Source of the DNA: Myxococcales bacterium
GTDB lineage: Bacteria; Myxococcota_A; Bradymonadia; REDH01
NCBI GenBank assembly: GCA_020633625.1
Contig: JACKDJ010000026.1
Coordinates: forward strand, 1-58,367
Direction: 5' to 3'
Length of the DNA stretch: 58,367 bases
The notes below the pieces were generated by a model. That model worked only from the letters and a program-made list of their open reading frames with translations. It had not been told where the DNA came from and made no database searches. Made by a program: the position numbers and the translations under genes. Shown piece by piece: positions 7,501-15,462 of this stretch. How positions within the stretch are numbered: position 1 is the first letter of the stretch; each line of letters opens with the position of its first letter.

Positions 7501-8835
7501 CTACGGAAGGCTGACCGTCAGCGCCGTCGCGCTGTACCAGCCAGAGACCGTGTCGCGGCGAGCGTCGACGACCGCTCGGAACCCGAACCGCGTCGCGAGC
7601 TCGAGACGATCGACGAGTCGGAGCGCGAGGACGCCGTGCGCGTCGACGTCGGTGCGCGTCGTGAAGAGGCCGCCGTCGCGCGCGCCGATCGTCAGCCCAC
7701 CGCTCACCCCTGCGGCCGTCCAGAGCTCGACGGCGGCTGCGCCCCACGGTCCAAACGCCGGGCCTACGTCTACGTTCAGCTCCAGCGCGCGGACGCCGTT
7801 CAGCGTGTGGCCATCGGTGTACTCGAGATGGCGAAAGCCGGCGGTGCGCACGGACATCTCGGCCGCCATGGCGCGACCAGGGCTCGGCGACGCCGCGCGG
7901 GTCGCGAGGCGCGCCTCGATGAGCGCGACCACGAGGTCGAGCTCCTCTTCGTGGTAGCGAGCGCGCGACAGCGAGACGGGCGCGAACGACACGTCCTGCA
8001 CGCCGCCGCTCCGGTCGTCGTCGTCGCGCCGCTCGACACGAACGCCGGCCGGCGCGAACGACACGGAGTAGGCGTCGACGCCGTCGCCAGGGATGGCGTC
8101 GAGCGCGAACGACGTCGGCGTCACGAGGCGTCGGTGGAACACCTCGGCGCGCGCGGTCGCGTCCTGCCGCGTCTGCTCACCGTGCTCGACAACGACGGCA
8201 GAGGCGCCGACGGTCAGCCCGGCCGCGACACCCTGGTAGGCGAAGTGGCCTAGCGAGAGCGACGCCTCCGGGACGAAGCTGCGCGAGCCCTCGGAGACGT
8301 GGGTCACGATGGGCGCAGGTTCCTCGCGGCGAGGAACGTACGCCGGCTCGTGGACGTATTCGGGGATCTGGTCTTCGGTGACGTCGCACTCGGCGCCGAC
8401 GCAGTCCTCGAAGTTGACACCGTCGGTGTCGTCGGTGCCGTTCGAGCCACTCTCCGCATCTGCACCAACCCCATCACCGTCGGCTTCTCTGGTGTCTCCG
8501 ACCTCGCCCGTCGCTCCTTCGACACCCTCAGTGTCGGGCGACAGCTCGGCCGCGCCGTCACCGCCGACGTCGGGCCCACGCGGCGCCGTGGCATCCGGCT
8601 GTGCGGACTCGGCGGACTCGGACTCGACCCCGTCGCCCGCCGGCGGCGTCTCCGGCTCTCCCGCCGGTAGGGTACACAACTCGAAGCGAGTCACCGGCGC
8701 GGTGTCGCCGCCCGCGGTGGCGTCAGACTCCGCCGCGGCAGTCGACGTCACAGCGACGAGCGCCGCGGCGGCGAACGCTCGGAACGCCCGCCGCGAGGCG
8801 AGCCGAGGCCAGGCTGTCGTTCGGTGCGGCTTCAT
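7501..8835 (-). CDS. Exported envelope protein, acidic linker plus probable beta-rich C-terminal half
   Basis: A 444-residue protein with an N-terminal signal peptide (basic MKPHRTTAWPRLASRR, then AFAAAALVAVTSTAAA). Residues ~45-150 are an acidic, Gly/Asp/Glu-rich disordered linker with one C-x5-C pair. The remainder alternates short amphipathic strands rich in Val/Ala/Arg, consistent with an outer-membrane or periplasmic beta-structure (for example SLSLGHFAYQGVAAGLTVGA). I do not recognise a named family. ATG at 8835 is preferred over TTG at 8871 because it gives a clean signal peptide. It is convergent with argE' and divergent from the M50 gene. Confidence 0.75.
   Translation of the reverse strand: MKPHRTTAWPRLASRRAFRAFAAAALVAVTSTAAAESDATAGGDTAPVTRFELCTLPAGEPETPPAGDGVESESAESAQPDATAPRGPDVGGDGAAELSPDTEGVEGATGEVGDTREADGDGVGADAESGSNGTDDTDGVNFEDCVGAECDVTEDQIPEYVHEPAYVPRREEPAPIVTHVSEGSRSFVPEASLSLGHFAYQGVAAGLTVGASAVVVEHGEQTRQDATARAEVFHRRLVTPTSFALDAIPGDGVDAYSVSFAPAGVRVERRDDDDRSGGVQDVSFAPVSLSRARYHEEELDLVVALIEARLATRAASPSPGRAMAAEMSVRTAGFRHLEYTDGHTLNGVRALELNVDVGPAFGPWGAAAVELWTAAGVSGGLTIGARDGGLFTTRTDVDAHGVLALRLVDRLELATRFGFRAVVDARRDTVSGWYSATALTVSLP
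8416..8430. repeat. GACACY-N3-RGTGTC palindrome, copy 2
   Basis: GACACC GTC GGTGTC. On the coding (minus) strand it encodes Asp-Thr-Asp-Gly-Val in the acidic linker of the envelope protein. Confidence 0.75.
8521..8535. repeat. GACACY-N3-RGTGTC palindrome, copy 3
   Basis: GACACC CTC AGTGTC. On the coding strand it encodes Asp-Thr-Glu-Gly-Val, using the uncommon Thr codon ACT. It lies 105 bp from copy 2 (start to start) in the same gene. Confidence 0.75.
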
Positions 8836-8942
8836 GCGTCGATCTGTACGGTGCCGCGCAGATCGCGGCAAGTTCGCGCCGAGATGTGGTTGCGCGCGCC
8901 GGCCAGGGTGGACAGGATGCGTGCGACCTTCAGCGGAACCCC

Positions 8943-9989
8943 ATGAACGCGTTTCGAGTCCTTTCGATCGGCAACATCCCCGTCTTCGTGACCCCGTTCT
9001 TCCTGCTCGTCCTGCTGTTGTCGGGGATGGGGTTGGGGTCGATCGGCGAGCGGCTCGTCTGGGCGGCGGTGTTGACGGTGAGCGTGCTGATCCACGAGCT
9101 CGGCCACGCGACTGTCGCGAACGCGCTCGGCCTGCGCCCGCACATCTTTCTTCACGGGTTCGGTGGGTTTTGCGCTCACGCGCGGGCCCAGACCGACCGG
9201 CACGAGGCGCTCGTCGTCGCGGCGGGACCTGCCGCCGGACTCTTGCTGGCGGCCGTCGTCTGGGGCGGCACGACGGCTCTCTCGCACACCGGCAGCGGGC
9301 TGCTCGACCAGCCGCTCGTCGCGCTGGGGCTCGGCTACGCGCTGCAGGTGAACATCTTCTGGTCCATCCTGAACCTCGCGCCGCTGTGGCCGCTCGACGG
9401 CGGGCACCTGTTCCGGCTCGGCATGCTGCGCGTCGCGAAGCCTGGGCGCGCCGAGCGGGTGACGGCGTCGGTCGGCGTGCTGGTCGCGCTCGCCGCGCTG
9501 GGCTGGGGGTTGTCGGCCGGCCTGACCTTCGTCGCGCTCTTCGGCGGGCTCTTTGGCTGGCAGAACATCGAGGTTCTGCGCGGCATGCGGTCGATGGGTC
9601 CGGTTCGCCCGTCGGGCGACGCGGCCGCGCGCGCGCTCGTCGAGGCGCGGGCCGCCTTCGGGCGGTCCGACTGGGACGAGGCGGCGCGGCAGTGTCACGT
9701 CCTGCGGAGCGAGCCGAACGTTTCCGATAGCGTGCTCGAGGAGAGCTGGGCCATCCTGGGCGTCGCCGACCTCAACCGCGGGCGGCCGCGCGAGGCGTCG
9801 GCGGCGCTGCGCCGCACGACATTCGACGCGGCCGTCGGCGAGCGCCTGCTGGCCGCGCTGGTCGAGGCCCGCGAAGACGACGAGGCCGTCGTCTTGCTCG
9901 AGAGCGACTCGTGGAGGCGTCTCGGGCCTGCCGGCGACGACGTGCGGGAGCGAGTGCTGCGCGCGGCCGGGTTTGGCGCCGACGACTAG
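8943..9989 (+). CDS. Site-2 protease-type M50 metallopeptidase with repeat-like C-terminal domain
   Basis: A 348-residue intramembrane zinc protease. HELGH (51-55) supplies two His ligands and the catalytic Glu; NLAPLWPLDGG (144-154) supplies the Asp ligand. Hydrophobic segments surround both. From about residue 230 the protein becomes soluble and helical (SDWDEAARQCHVLRSEP, EESWAILGVADLNRGRPREA), resembling a TPR pair, so it may read a partner protein. It is divergent from the envelope gene; 107 bp between them should hold both promoters. The substrate is unknown. A second, shorter M50 lies at 29369-30052. Confidence 0.88.
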   Translation: MNAFRVLSIGNIPVFVTPFFLLVLLLSGMGLGSIGERLVWAAVLTVSVLIHELGHATVANALGLRPHIFLHGFGGFCAHARAQTDRHEALVVAAGPAAGLLLAAVVWGGTTALSHTGSGLLDQPLVALGLGYALQVNIFWSILNLAPLWPLDGGHLFRLGMLRVAKPGRAERVTASVGVLVALAALGWGLSAGLTFVALFGGLFGWQNIEVLRGMRSMGPVRPSGDAAARALVEARAAFGRSDWDEAARQCHVLRSEPNVSDSVLEESWAILGVADLNRGRPREASAALRRTTFDAAVGERLLAALVEAREDDEAVVLLESDSWRRLGPAGDDVRERVLRAAGFGADD

Positions 9990-10031
9990 CGCGTCGCGCG
10001 TCGCACTCGGACTCCGCCCGCGGCCGCCGGC

Positions 10032-11375
10032 CTACTTCACGCCGACGAAGCCGAGCACGAGGTCGACGAACGCGTCGACGCCCCAGCGAAAGCCGTCGAC
10101 GTGGATGCGCTCGTTGTGGCCGTGGACCAGCGTGTTGAACCGGATCTGGTCTTCGACCGGGTAACGAACCGGGGCGTATCCGAAGCAGCGGGCGCCAAGG
10201 CGGCCGAAGTACTGCGCGTCGGTAAAGCCGGTGATCATGTACGGGATCGGGACGCCGCTGGGGTCGGTCCGCTTGACGTTCGCGCAGATGGCCTCGTACA
10301 GCGGGTCGCCGGCGACCTGGGTGTTCTCGCGTCCCTCGAACTCGTTGATCACCTCGACCTCGAAGCCGTCGCCGATCACGGCGCGCACTTCGGCGAGGAA
10401 CGACGCGGCGGTCTGGCCGGGGAGCAGGCGGCCGTCGAACAGCGCCGACGCTTGCCCGGGGATGACGTTGATCTTCTTGCCCGCCGTGGCGCCCGTCGGG
10501 CTGACGGTGTTCGAGAGGTTCGCGGCGAGCGTCGCGGCGAGGCCGCGGTCTGCCACTAGCTTGTCGAGGATGAGCGGCGCCAGCGCTGGGTTCGCGAGCA
10601 GCGGCAGCACCCAGCGGTCCGGCGCGGCCTGCGCGGCAGCCATCGCGACGAGGAAGGCCTCGACGGCGCGGCAGCGGTGCATCGGCAGGCGTGTCTTGCC
10701 GAGCGCGTGGATGGCGCCGGCGAGCTTCACGAGCGCGTTGTCGTCGTGCGGAACGGAGCCGTGGCCCGGCGCGCCGGTGGCGGTCAGCCGGAACTGGCAC
10801 GCACCCTTCTCGGCGACCTGGATCGGGTAGTAGCGGACCCCCTTCACGTCGAGCGAGAAGCCGCCGAACTCGCCGAGCATGTAGTCCGCGCGGACGAGGT
10901 CGGGGTGCTGCTCGACGAGGAAGCGAGACCCGTGGCGGCAGCCCTCCTCTTCGTCTGAGACGGCGGCGAAGATGACGTCGCGCGTCGGGCGCTTTCCGGT
11001 GCGCGCCAGCTCCGAGATCGCGGTCATGCAGTGCACGACCATGTACTTCATGTCGATCGCGCCGCGTCCGAACAGGTAGCCGTCGTGAATCTCGGCGCCG
11101 AACGGGTCGTGGTCCCACTGGTCGCGGTCGACGGGGACGACGTCGAGGTGACCGGCCAGCAGGAGCGGCCCGCCGCCGGAGCCGTCGCCGGCGACGCGCG
11201 CGACGACGTTCGGGCGCCCGTCGGACTCGAGCGTGACCGGCTCCAACCCCGCGTCGGCGAGGCGCGCGGCGACGAACGCGGCCGCCGGGCCCTCGTTGCC
11301 GGGCGGGTTGGTGGTGTCGAACCGGAGCAGCGTGCGCAGGTCTTCGAGCGCGGTCGCGGAGAGTTCAGAGGGCAT
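10032..11375 (-). CDS. M20 family zinc peptidase / acylase
   Basis: A 447-residue cytoplasmic amidohydrolase of the aminoacylase/carboxypeptidase-S type. Motifs: LLLAGHLDVVP, GRGAIDMKY (bridging Asp), SDEEEGCRHG (catalytic Glu), LGEFGG, a lid domain (APGHGSVPHDDN) and C-terminal VHGHNERI. The ATG at 11375 starts just before the first helix; the frame continues upstream but that part has no domain character. It is divergent from 11469. It is not part of the arginine operon, and its substrate cannot be assigned from sequence. Confidence 0.88.
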   Translation of the reverse strand: MPSELSATALEDLRTLLRFDTTNPPGNEGPAAAFVAARLADAGLEPVTLESDGRPNVVARVAGDGSGGGPLLLAGHLDVVPVDRDQWDHDPFGAEIHDGYLFGRGAIDMKYMVVHCMTAISELARTGKRPTRDVIFAAVSDEEEGCRHGSRFLVEQHPDLVRADYMLGEFGGFSLDVKGVRYYPIQVAEKGACQFRLTATGAPGHGSVPHDDNALVKLAGAIHALGKTRLPMHRCRAVEAFLVAMAAAQAAPDRWVLPLLANPALAPLILDKLVADRGLAATLAANLSNTVSPTGATAGKKINVIPGQASALFDGRLLPGQTAASFLAEVRAVIGDGFEVEVINEFEGRENTQVAGDPLYEAICANVKRTDPSGVPIPYMITGFTDAQYFGRLGARCFGYAPVRYPVEDQIRFNTLVHGHNERIHVDGFRWGVDAFVDLVLGFVGVK

Positions 11376-11468
11376 CGGCTCGCCCGGTGCGGGAATCGCG
11401 TGGAGGGCTGTCAGGTTGCCACATCGCGCGCCGCGCTGGTAGAGAGCGGCGAGCCGAACAAGGAGCCC

Positions 11469-12530
11469 ATGTCTCGCGCCGCCTCCCCCGCTCATGCCGC
11501 GCCCGTCGCCGGCCTCGCCGCGCTCACGGTCGGAATCGCCGCGCTCGTCGCGTCGCCGGCAGCGGGTCGGGCGATGGTCGCGCCGCTTGCAACGATCGGG
11601 GGCGAGAGCTTCGCCGCGCGCACGCCGGGGCTTCTGATCGACACGGTGCGCATCGAGCTGACGCAGCTGCCGGCAGACGTCGCCGGGGGCGGCCCGTCGG
11701 CGCCGCGGTGGGTCGTGGACACAGAGCTGGTCGTCAGGAACGGGACGGCAGACGCCGCGGCGTTCGCGCTGGCCGCGCTGGCCGACGGCGAGGACGGCGC
11801 GGAGGTGTGGGTCGACGGCGTGCCGGTCGAGACCGAGGAGACCGTCATTCGGCAGGACCCCGCGCTCCCGGAGCACACGTACTCGCGCGGGCAGCGGCTC
11901 GAGCTCCTGCTCCCGCGGGGCGGCGCCGCGGTGGTGCGCGTGCGAGCGGGCGCTCGCGGGGGCGTCGACGCGCTGGGCCAGTCGTGGGTCGAGCTGCCGA
12001 CGCACGCGCTCGGTCTGTTCGGGAGCGCGGTGCAGGCGGGCACTCTGACGATGCAGCCGCTGTCGCGCCCCGTCGCGCTGCAGACGACGATCGCGGGGGC
12101 GACGACGTACGACGAGCCGAGCCCGTTGGTGACGTGGAGGCTACGCGAATGGAGCCCGCGCGTGCCGTTTCGCGCGACGTATCTGACGCCCTGGTCGGCG
12201 CTGCTGCTCGTCGCCGAGGTCGAGGACTGCCCGGACCCGTGGGAGGTGTTGCGCGCGGCGACCGCGGGCGGGGACCGCTGGGACGCGTGGGCGCAACAGG
12301 GGGTAGACGCGTCGACGCTGCAGTTCTGCGGCAACCTCCCCGACGTGCTGCACGGGCGCCCGTTCGGGTCTGACGCGACGCGTGCCCAGCTCGCGGCGCT
12401 GACGCTCGACCGCTACGTAGCCGACGCGCCGGCCGTGCCGCTGTACAGCCCGAACGTGGCGTTCGACGCGGCGTCGCTGACAGAGGCCGAGGCGCTGTAC
12501 GCGCGGCTGCTCCGGATGCTCGCGGAGTAG
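11469..12530 (+). CDS. Exported hypothetical protein
   Basis: A 353-residue protein with an AAGGAG ribosome site (11460-11465) just before the ATG. It has a hydrophobic N-terminus (VAGLAALTVGIAALVASPAAG) that looks like a signal peptide. The body has beta-sandwich-like segments (VRIELTQLPADV, WVVDTELVVRNGTADAAAF, WVDGVPVETEETVIRQDP), followed by an Arg/Trp-rich middle and a helical end (SLTEAEALYARLLRMLAE). The pattern recalls secreted DUF4424-type proteins, but I would not assign it. Confidence 0.7.
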   Translation: MSRAASPAHAAPVAGLAALTVGIAALVASPAAGRAMVAPLATIGGESFAARTPGLLIDTVRIELTQLPADVAGGGPSAPRWVVDTELVVRNGTADAAAFALAALADGEDGAEVWVDGVPVETEETVIRQDPALPEHTYSRGQRLELLLPRGGAAVVRVRAGARGGVDALGQSWVELPTHALGLFGSAVQAGTLTMQPLSRPVALQTTIAGATTYDEPSPLVTWRLREWSPRVPFRATYLTPWSALLLVAEVEDCPDPWEVLRAATAGGDRWDAWAQQGVDASTLQFCGNLPDVLHGRPFGSDATRAQLAALTLDRYVADAPAVPLYSPNVAFDAASLTEAEALYARLLRMLAE

Positions 12531-12587
12531 CTCGCGCGCCGCAGCGCCCGTCGTGACCGTGCGTTGCGCGCGCGCTTGCCACCGCGC

Positions 12588-12616
12588 TTGAACCGTGCGG
12601 CGCCCATCAATAGAGT
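12588..12616 (+). promoter_or_regulatory. Candidate sigma70-like promoter
   Basis: TTGAAC (12588-12593), a 17-base spacer and TAGAGT (12611-12616), upstream of the 76-residue protein and the XPB-like gene. Both hexamers are good for such GC-rich DNA. Confidence 0.45.
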
Positions 12617-12673
12617 CGTCGCCGACGCGCGCCGGCCCCGACGTGCGCGCCGAAGGCAGCCCGCGGAGCAGCA

Positions 12674-12904
12674 GTGAGCACGGAACCCGACAGCCACGTC
12701 GCGCACCACAACCTCGCCGTGCTCAGCACCGAAGACGCGACGATCATGGACGCGCTGCTCAGCCGCTCCGAGATCCGCGCGCTGGTCTGGAAGCGGCTCG
12801 ACGGCAACCACGCGCTGGTCGACACGGAGCGCATTCAGCTCCTGATCCGCCGGCTCAAGGCGATCGGCCACGTGCCGCGGTTCGCCGACTCGATCCCGTA
12901 CTGA
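12674..12904 (+). CDS. Small conserved-looking hypothetical protein
   Basis: A 76-residue cytoplasmic protein starting with GTG. The sequence is mostly helical (EDATIMDALLSRSEIRALVWKRL, VDTERIQLLIRRLKAIG) and ends HVPRFADSIPY. No signal peptide, membrane segment or known motif is seen. It is 13 bases ahead of the next gene and shares the promoter at 12588, so it may act with the XPB/Ssl2-like protein. Coding is supported by a good codon pattern and lack of a better ORF. Confidence 0.55.
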   Translation: MSTEPDSHVAHHNLAVLSTEDATIMDALLSRSEIRALVWKRLDGNHALVDTERIQLLIRRLKAIGHVPRFADSIPY

Positions 12905-12917
12905 TCCCGGTCGACCG

Positions 12918-14444
12918 ATGACGACGCTCCCCGCATACTCTGGGCCGGTAGACGGCATCTTGCGTCCCACGCCGGACGAGGTCCTGCGGGAGCTCATGGG
13001 CGTGATCGAGGCGGCGCTCGAGAAGAGCATCCGGCTCACGAAGTCCGGCATTCCGCCGAAGCCGCTGTGGGCCGCGATCAACGACCGCCTGCTGTGGCAG
13101 GACTCCAAGTCGATCCTCTACGACTGGGACGAGGTCGACCAAGTCCGGTTCATGTACTCGCTCGCCGTCCAGCTCGCGCTGGTCCAGCCCGACGACGAGC
13201 GCCTGCTGACCGTCGGACCCGGCGCAGAGGAGTTCTTCCTCGCCACGCCGACGCGCCGCTCCGAGATGCTGCTGCGCGCGTACTACGAGGTCGTCGACTG
13301 GGACGAGCGCTGCGACGCGCGCAACGACCACGGCCACCGCCACAACTTCGGTCAGACGTTCCGCCGCGACTTCCTGCGCCAGCCCTACGACCTGCGTCGC
13401 GCCCTCGTCGAAGCGCTTGGGCGCTGCCCCGACGACGCCTGGGTCCGCGCCGCCGACGTGGCCCACCACCTCACGCACAGCGTCCCCGACCTCCTCATCT
13501 CCGAAGACGACGACGTCCCGATGACGCCGCCCGACGAGGCCGACCCCGAGGTGGAGCGCCTCCTCGAGTACTGGGTCATCCTCGCCGCCCGCTTCGGCTG
13601 GCTCGACCTCGCCCGCACCCCCGTCGGCCTCGAGACGCGCGGCGAGCGCGTCCTGCGGCTCACCCCGCTCGGCCGCGTCATCACCGGCCGTCAGACCGTC
13701 AGCTACGCCGACGAAGAGGCGACACGGGAGCGCGCCAAGCCGTTCGTCATTCAGCCCAACAACGACATCATCTTCTACCGGCGAGACGGCGACATCAGCG
13801 ACGAGTACCTCCTCCGCCGCATCGCCGTCGACCAGAGCTACGCGCACTGGAACATCGCCGTCGTCACCTACCACATCACGCCCGAGAGCCTGCGCCGCGC
13901 CCTCGAGACCGGCACCGACCCCGAGGTCGTCGAGCAGCGCATCATCCAGCGCAGCCGCACCGACGTCCCCTCCACCTTCCGCAACCTCCTGCGCGACGCG
14001 CGCCGCCAGCTCGGCAAAATCACCCTCACGCAGGGTCTCTCGGCCGTCGAGCTCGGCCCCGTCGACGCCGACGCCCGCGCCCGCATCGAGGCGGCGGGCT
14101 TTCGCTCGTTCGGCTCGACCGTCGTCGTCCCGTGGCGGCGGTGGGGCGAGTTCACCGCCGCGCTCGGCGAGGACGTCACCGAGGGGTTCCGGTACCCATC
14201 CGAAGAGCCGCTCGCGAAGTTCGCCGAGACGACGCTCGAGCTCGAGTGGCCGGTCCTGCCGATGATCGCGCGCGACCTGCTCGTCGCGCTCGGCGTGTCG
14301 GGCGATCCGCCGTCCGTCGAGATGTCGGAGAAGACCGTCGCCACGCTCGCCAAGACCGGGTGGACCCCCAAGGCCGTGGCCGAAGCCATCGCGCCGCTCG
14401 TAGATGGCGAGCTTCCGGCCTGGCTCCGCGCCGAAGTCGACTGA
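12918..14444 (+). CDS. XPB/Ssl2-like helicase-associated domain protein lacking a motor
   Basis: A 508-residue cytoplasmic protein. Around residues 270-300 FVIQPNNDIIFYRRDGD resembles the conserved core of the XPB/Ssl2-like N-terminal domain found in actinobacterial and myxobacterial helicase-associated proteins; winged-helix-like segments surround it (LRLTPLGRVITGR, AHWNIAVVTYHITPESLRRALETG). No Walker A/B or helicase motifs are present, so it cannot be a helicase alone. Its start follows the 76-residue gene by 13 bases. Assignment to this family is from motif memory and is moderate. Confidence 0.7.
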   Translation: MTTLPAYSGPVDGILRPTPDEVLRELMGVIEAALEKSIRLTKSGIPPKPLWAAINDRLLWQDSKSILYDWDEVDQVRFMYSLAVQLALVQPDDERLLTVGPGAEEFFLATPTRRSEMLLRAYYEVVDWDERCDARNDHGHRHNFGQTFRRDFLRQPYDLRRALVEALGRCPDDAWVRAADVAHHLTHSVPDLLISEDDDVPMTPPDEADPEVERLLEYWVILAARFGWLDLARTPVGLETRGERVLRLTPLGRVITGRQTVSYADEEATRERAKPFVIQPNNDIIFYRRDGDISDEYLLRRIAVDQSYAHWNIAVVTYHITPESLRRALETGTDPEVVEQRIIQRSRTDVPSTFRNLLRDARRQLGKITLTQGLSAVELGPVDADARARIEAAGFRSFGSTVVVPWRRWGEFTAALGEDVTEGFRYPSEEPLAKFAETTLELEWPVLPMIARDLLVALGVSGDPPSVEMSEKTVATLAKTGWTPKAVAEAIAPLVDGELPAWLRAEVD

Positions 14445-14451
14445 GCGTCCG

Positions 14452-15291
14452 GTGACTCCCGCCCGCTTCGAGCGTCCTTGGCGCCGCGCGCCAGCGTCGT
14501 GGGCGGCATCAGTCGCGTTCGCGCTCACCGCCGCCTGTGGCGGGCGACGTACGCCTCCGCCCGACGACGCGCTCGACGACCCCGTCGCCGTCTTCGAGGC
14601 GATGCTCGACCGTCTCGAGCTCGTCCAGTCCGCGCGAATCCTCGCGACGCTCGAGTACTATGGCCCCGACGGGCGCGTGCGCGGCACCGAAGCGGTCCTC
14701 GCGCGGGCGCCCGCGTCCTTGCGCATGGAGGCGATCAGCCCGTTCGACACGACGCTGTACGCGTTCATGGTCCACGACGGCGCGCTCGCCTATCTCGACC
14801 TTCGCGAGAACCTGTTCGTCTCGGGCAGCGCGACGCCCGAGAACATCTCGCGCTTCGTCCCTTTCGCGCTCTCCGCCGAAGACCTAGTCCGCGTCCTCCT
14901 CGGCGGCCCGCCGCTCGACGCCGCCGATCCCGACCCGGACACCTACTCGGTGCGGTGGGACGACCGCGCGGGCGCCTATGCGCTGACGATGCCCGCGGTC
15001 GCCGGAGGCACCCTCACGCTGCAGGTCGCGCACGGGACCTGGACCGTCGTCGGGGCGCGCCTCGAAGACGCCGCCGGCGACGTCGTGTTCGACCTTCGCG
15101 AGGGCAACTTCGCGACCGTCGCGGCCGGCGACGCCGAGACGACGATGCCTCGCGTGCTCCGCCTGCGCATGCCCGCGTCGGACATCGACATCTCGCTCGA
15201 GCTCGACCGCATCGAGCTGAACGCCGAGCTCGACTCAGCGCTCTTCGTGCTCGATCCGCCGCCCGGCGCCGACGTTCGACGCCTGCCCTGA
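14452..15291 (+). CDS. Lipoprotein of LolA / DUF4292-like fold
   Basis: A 279-residue lipoprotein: Arg-rich n-region, hydrophobic AASVAFALTAAC, lipobox Cys29. The mature part looks like a half-barrel that binds acyl chains, as in LolA-type proteins (ARILATLEYYGPDGRVRGTEAV, SLRMEAISPFDTTLYAFMVHDG, LRLRMPASDIDISLELDRIELNAELD). GTG at 14452, 7 bases after the previous stop, gives an ideal signal peptide; ATG at 14404 would overlap the previous gene and add an unlikely leader. A role in outer-membrane lipid or lipoprotein handling is inferred. Confidence 0.75.
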   Translation: MTPARFERPWRRAPASWAASVAFALTAACGGRRTPPPDDALDDPVAVFEAMLDRLELVQSARILATLEYYGPDGRVRGTEAVLARAPASLRMEAISPFDTTLYAFMVHDGALAYLDLRENLFVSGSATPENISRFVPFALSAEDLVRVLLGGPPLDAADPDPDTYSVRWDDRAGAYALTMPAVAGGTLTLQVAHGTWTVVGARLEDAAGDVVFDLREGNFATVAAGDAETTMPRVLRLRMPASDIDISLELDRIELNAELDSALFVLDPPPGADVRRLP

Positions 15292-15356
15292 GGTAGGGGG
15301 CTCGGCCGGGTAGGAGCTTGACCGCCGTCGATGGAGTCGCTGGGCGCGCACTCTGA

Positions 15357-15410
15357 GGGTGGGCGCTAACCGGGTGGGCCCCGAAGCGGGTGGGCTGCCG
15401 ACCGGGTGGG
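15357..15410 (+). repeat. Four phased GGGTGGG units
   Basis: GGGTGGG occurs at 15357-15363, 15372-15378, 15388-15394 and 15404-15410, a period of 15-16 bases, in the 171-bp gap between two convergent genes. Eight G-triplets on one strand could form a quadruplex. It is not part of either gene. Confidence 0.7.
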
Positions 15411-15462
15411 ATCCCGAGCCCGGCGCGTCCGCTGCGCCTCGCAATGAGGGAGCGCGAGGCGC

